23,303 bases of DNA from an uncultured Clostridia bacterium (GTDB taxonomy: Bacteria; Bacillota; Clostridia; TANB77; CAG-508): the NCBI GenBank assembly GCA_934180065.1, contig CAKPRA010000028.1:1-23303 (forward strand), written 5' to 3'. The notes beneath the pieces were generated by a model. The model was given only the letters and a program-made list of their open reading frames with translations, ran no database searches and had not been told where the DNA came from. A program made the translations under genes and the position numbers. Shown here piece after piece: positions 23,300 through 23,303 of this stretch. The stretch's first letter is position 1; each line of letters opens with the position of its first letter.

Positions 23300-23303
23300 C
23301 AGA

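Overview
The window is AT-rich (coding regions are dominated by A/T-ending codons), uses strong GGAGG-type ribosome binding sites and normal TAA/TAG/TGA stops, and encodes families typical of gut-type Clostridia/Firmicutes: a YHYH/Ig-like surface protein, a YqeG-like HAD phosphatase, an IS30 remnant and a type V-A Cas12a. Several promoters carry sequences resembling Spo0A boxes (TGTCGAA), which also fits a Clostridia host. Species cannot be assigned from the sequence alone.

Layout. (i) 1-2.8 kb: a run of small same-strand enzymes: the tail of a possible acetyltransferase, a DUF84 inosine/xanthosine triphosphatase, an ASCH protein, a Nudix hydrolase, a SAM methyltransferase broken by a +1 frameshift, and a GNAT acetyltransferase ending at a hairpin terminator. 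(ii) 2.9-3.8 kb: a secreted/membrane-anchored YHYH-Ig protein. (iii) 4.0-5.5 kb: a two-gene operon that I read as a Kiwa-like antiphage system (DUF4868/KwaB-like gene, then a KwaA-like four-helix membrane protein). (iv) 5.8-6.5 kb: a wrecked IS30-family transposase on the minus strand, then about 600 bp with no gene. (v) 7.0-10.6 kb: a restriction-modification operon (small HTH gene, two-headed adenine methyltransferase of the FokI-methylase type, HNH endonuclease) behind a good sigma-A promoter. (vi) 11.0-13.3 kb: a UvrD-like helicase with an inserted PD-(D/E)XK-like nuclease domain. (vii) 13.4-16.8 kb: an AAA_14/DUF4143 ATPase with a near-consensus promoter inside a palindrome, then an SMC/OLD-like AAA ATPase with a C-terminal RN-x3-H motif, followed by a pRiA4b ORF3-like gene. 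(viii) 17.0-18.7 kb: ASCH protein, sirtuin and HAD phosphatase. (ix) 19.0-23.3 kb: cas12a and cas4, translationally coupled by a TGATG overlap; the window ends immediately after cas4, where cas1, cas2 and the CRISPR array would be expected.

Functionally, the stretch from about 4 kb to the right edge is a defence island: a membrane-associated Kiwa-like module, a restriction-modification system, a helicase-nuclease, ATPases of types common in abortive or toxin-like defence, and an adaptive CRISPR-Cas12a system. Sections are separated by terminators and own promoters, so they look like independently acquired cassettes. An unexpected link is a promoter element (CAAGTTTCGACAAA, often followed by a CAATA-containing segment) that recurs upstream of the surface protein, the SMC/OLD-like ATPase, the IS30 remnant and, as a variant, cas12a. 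No rRNA, tRNA or CRISPR array was found.
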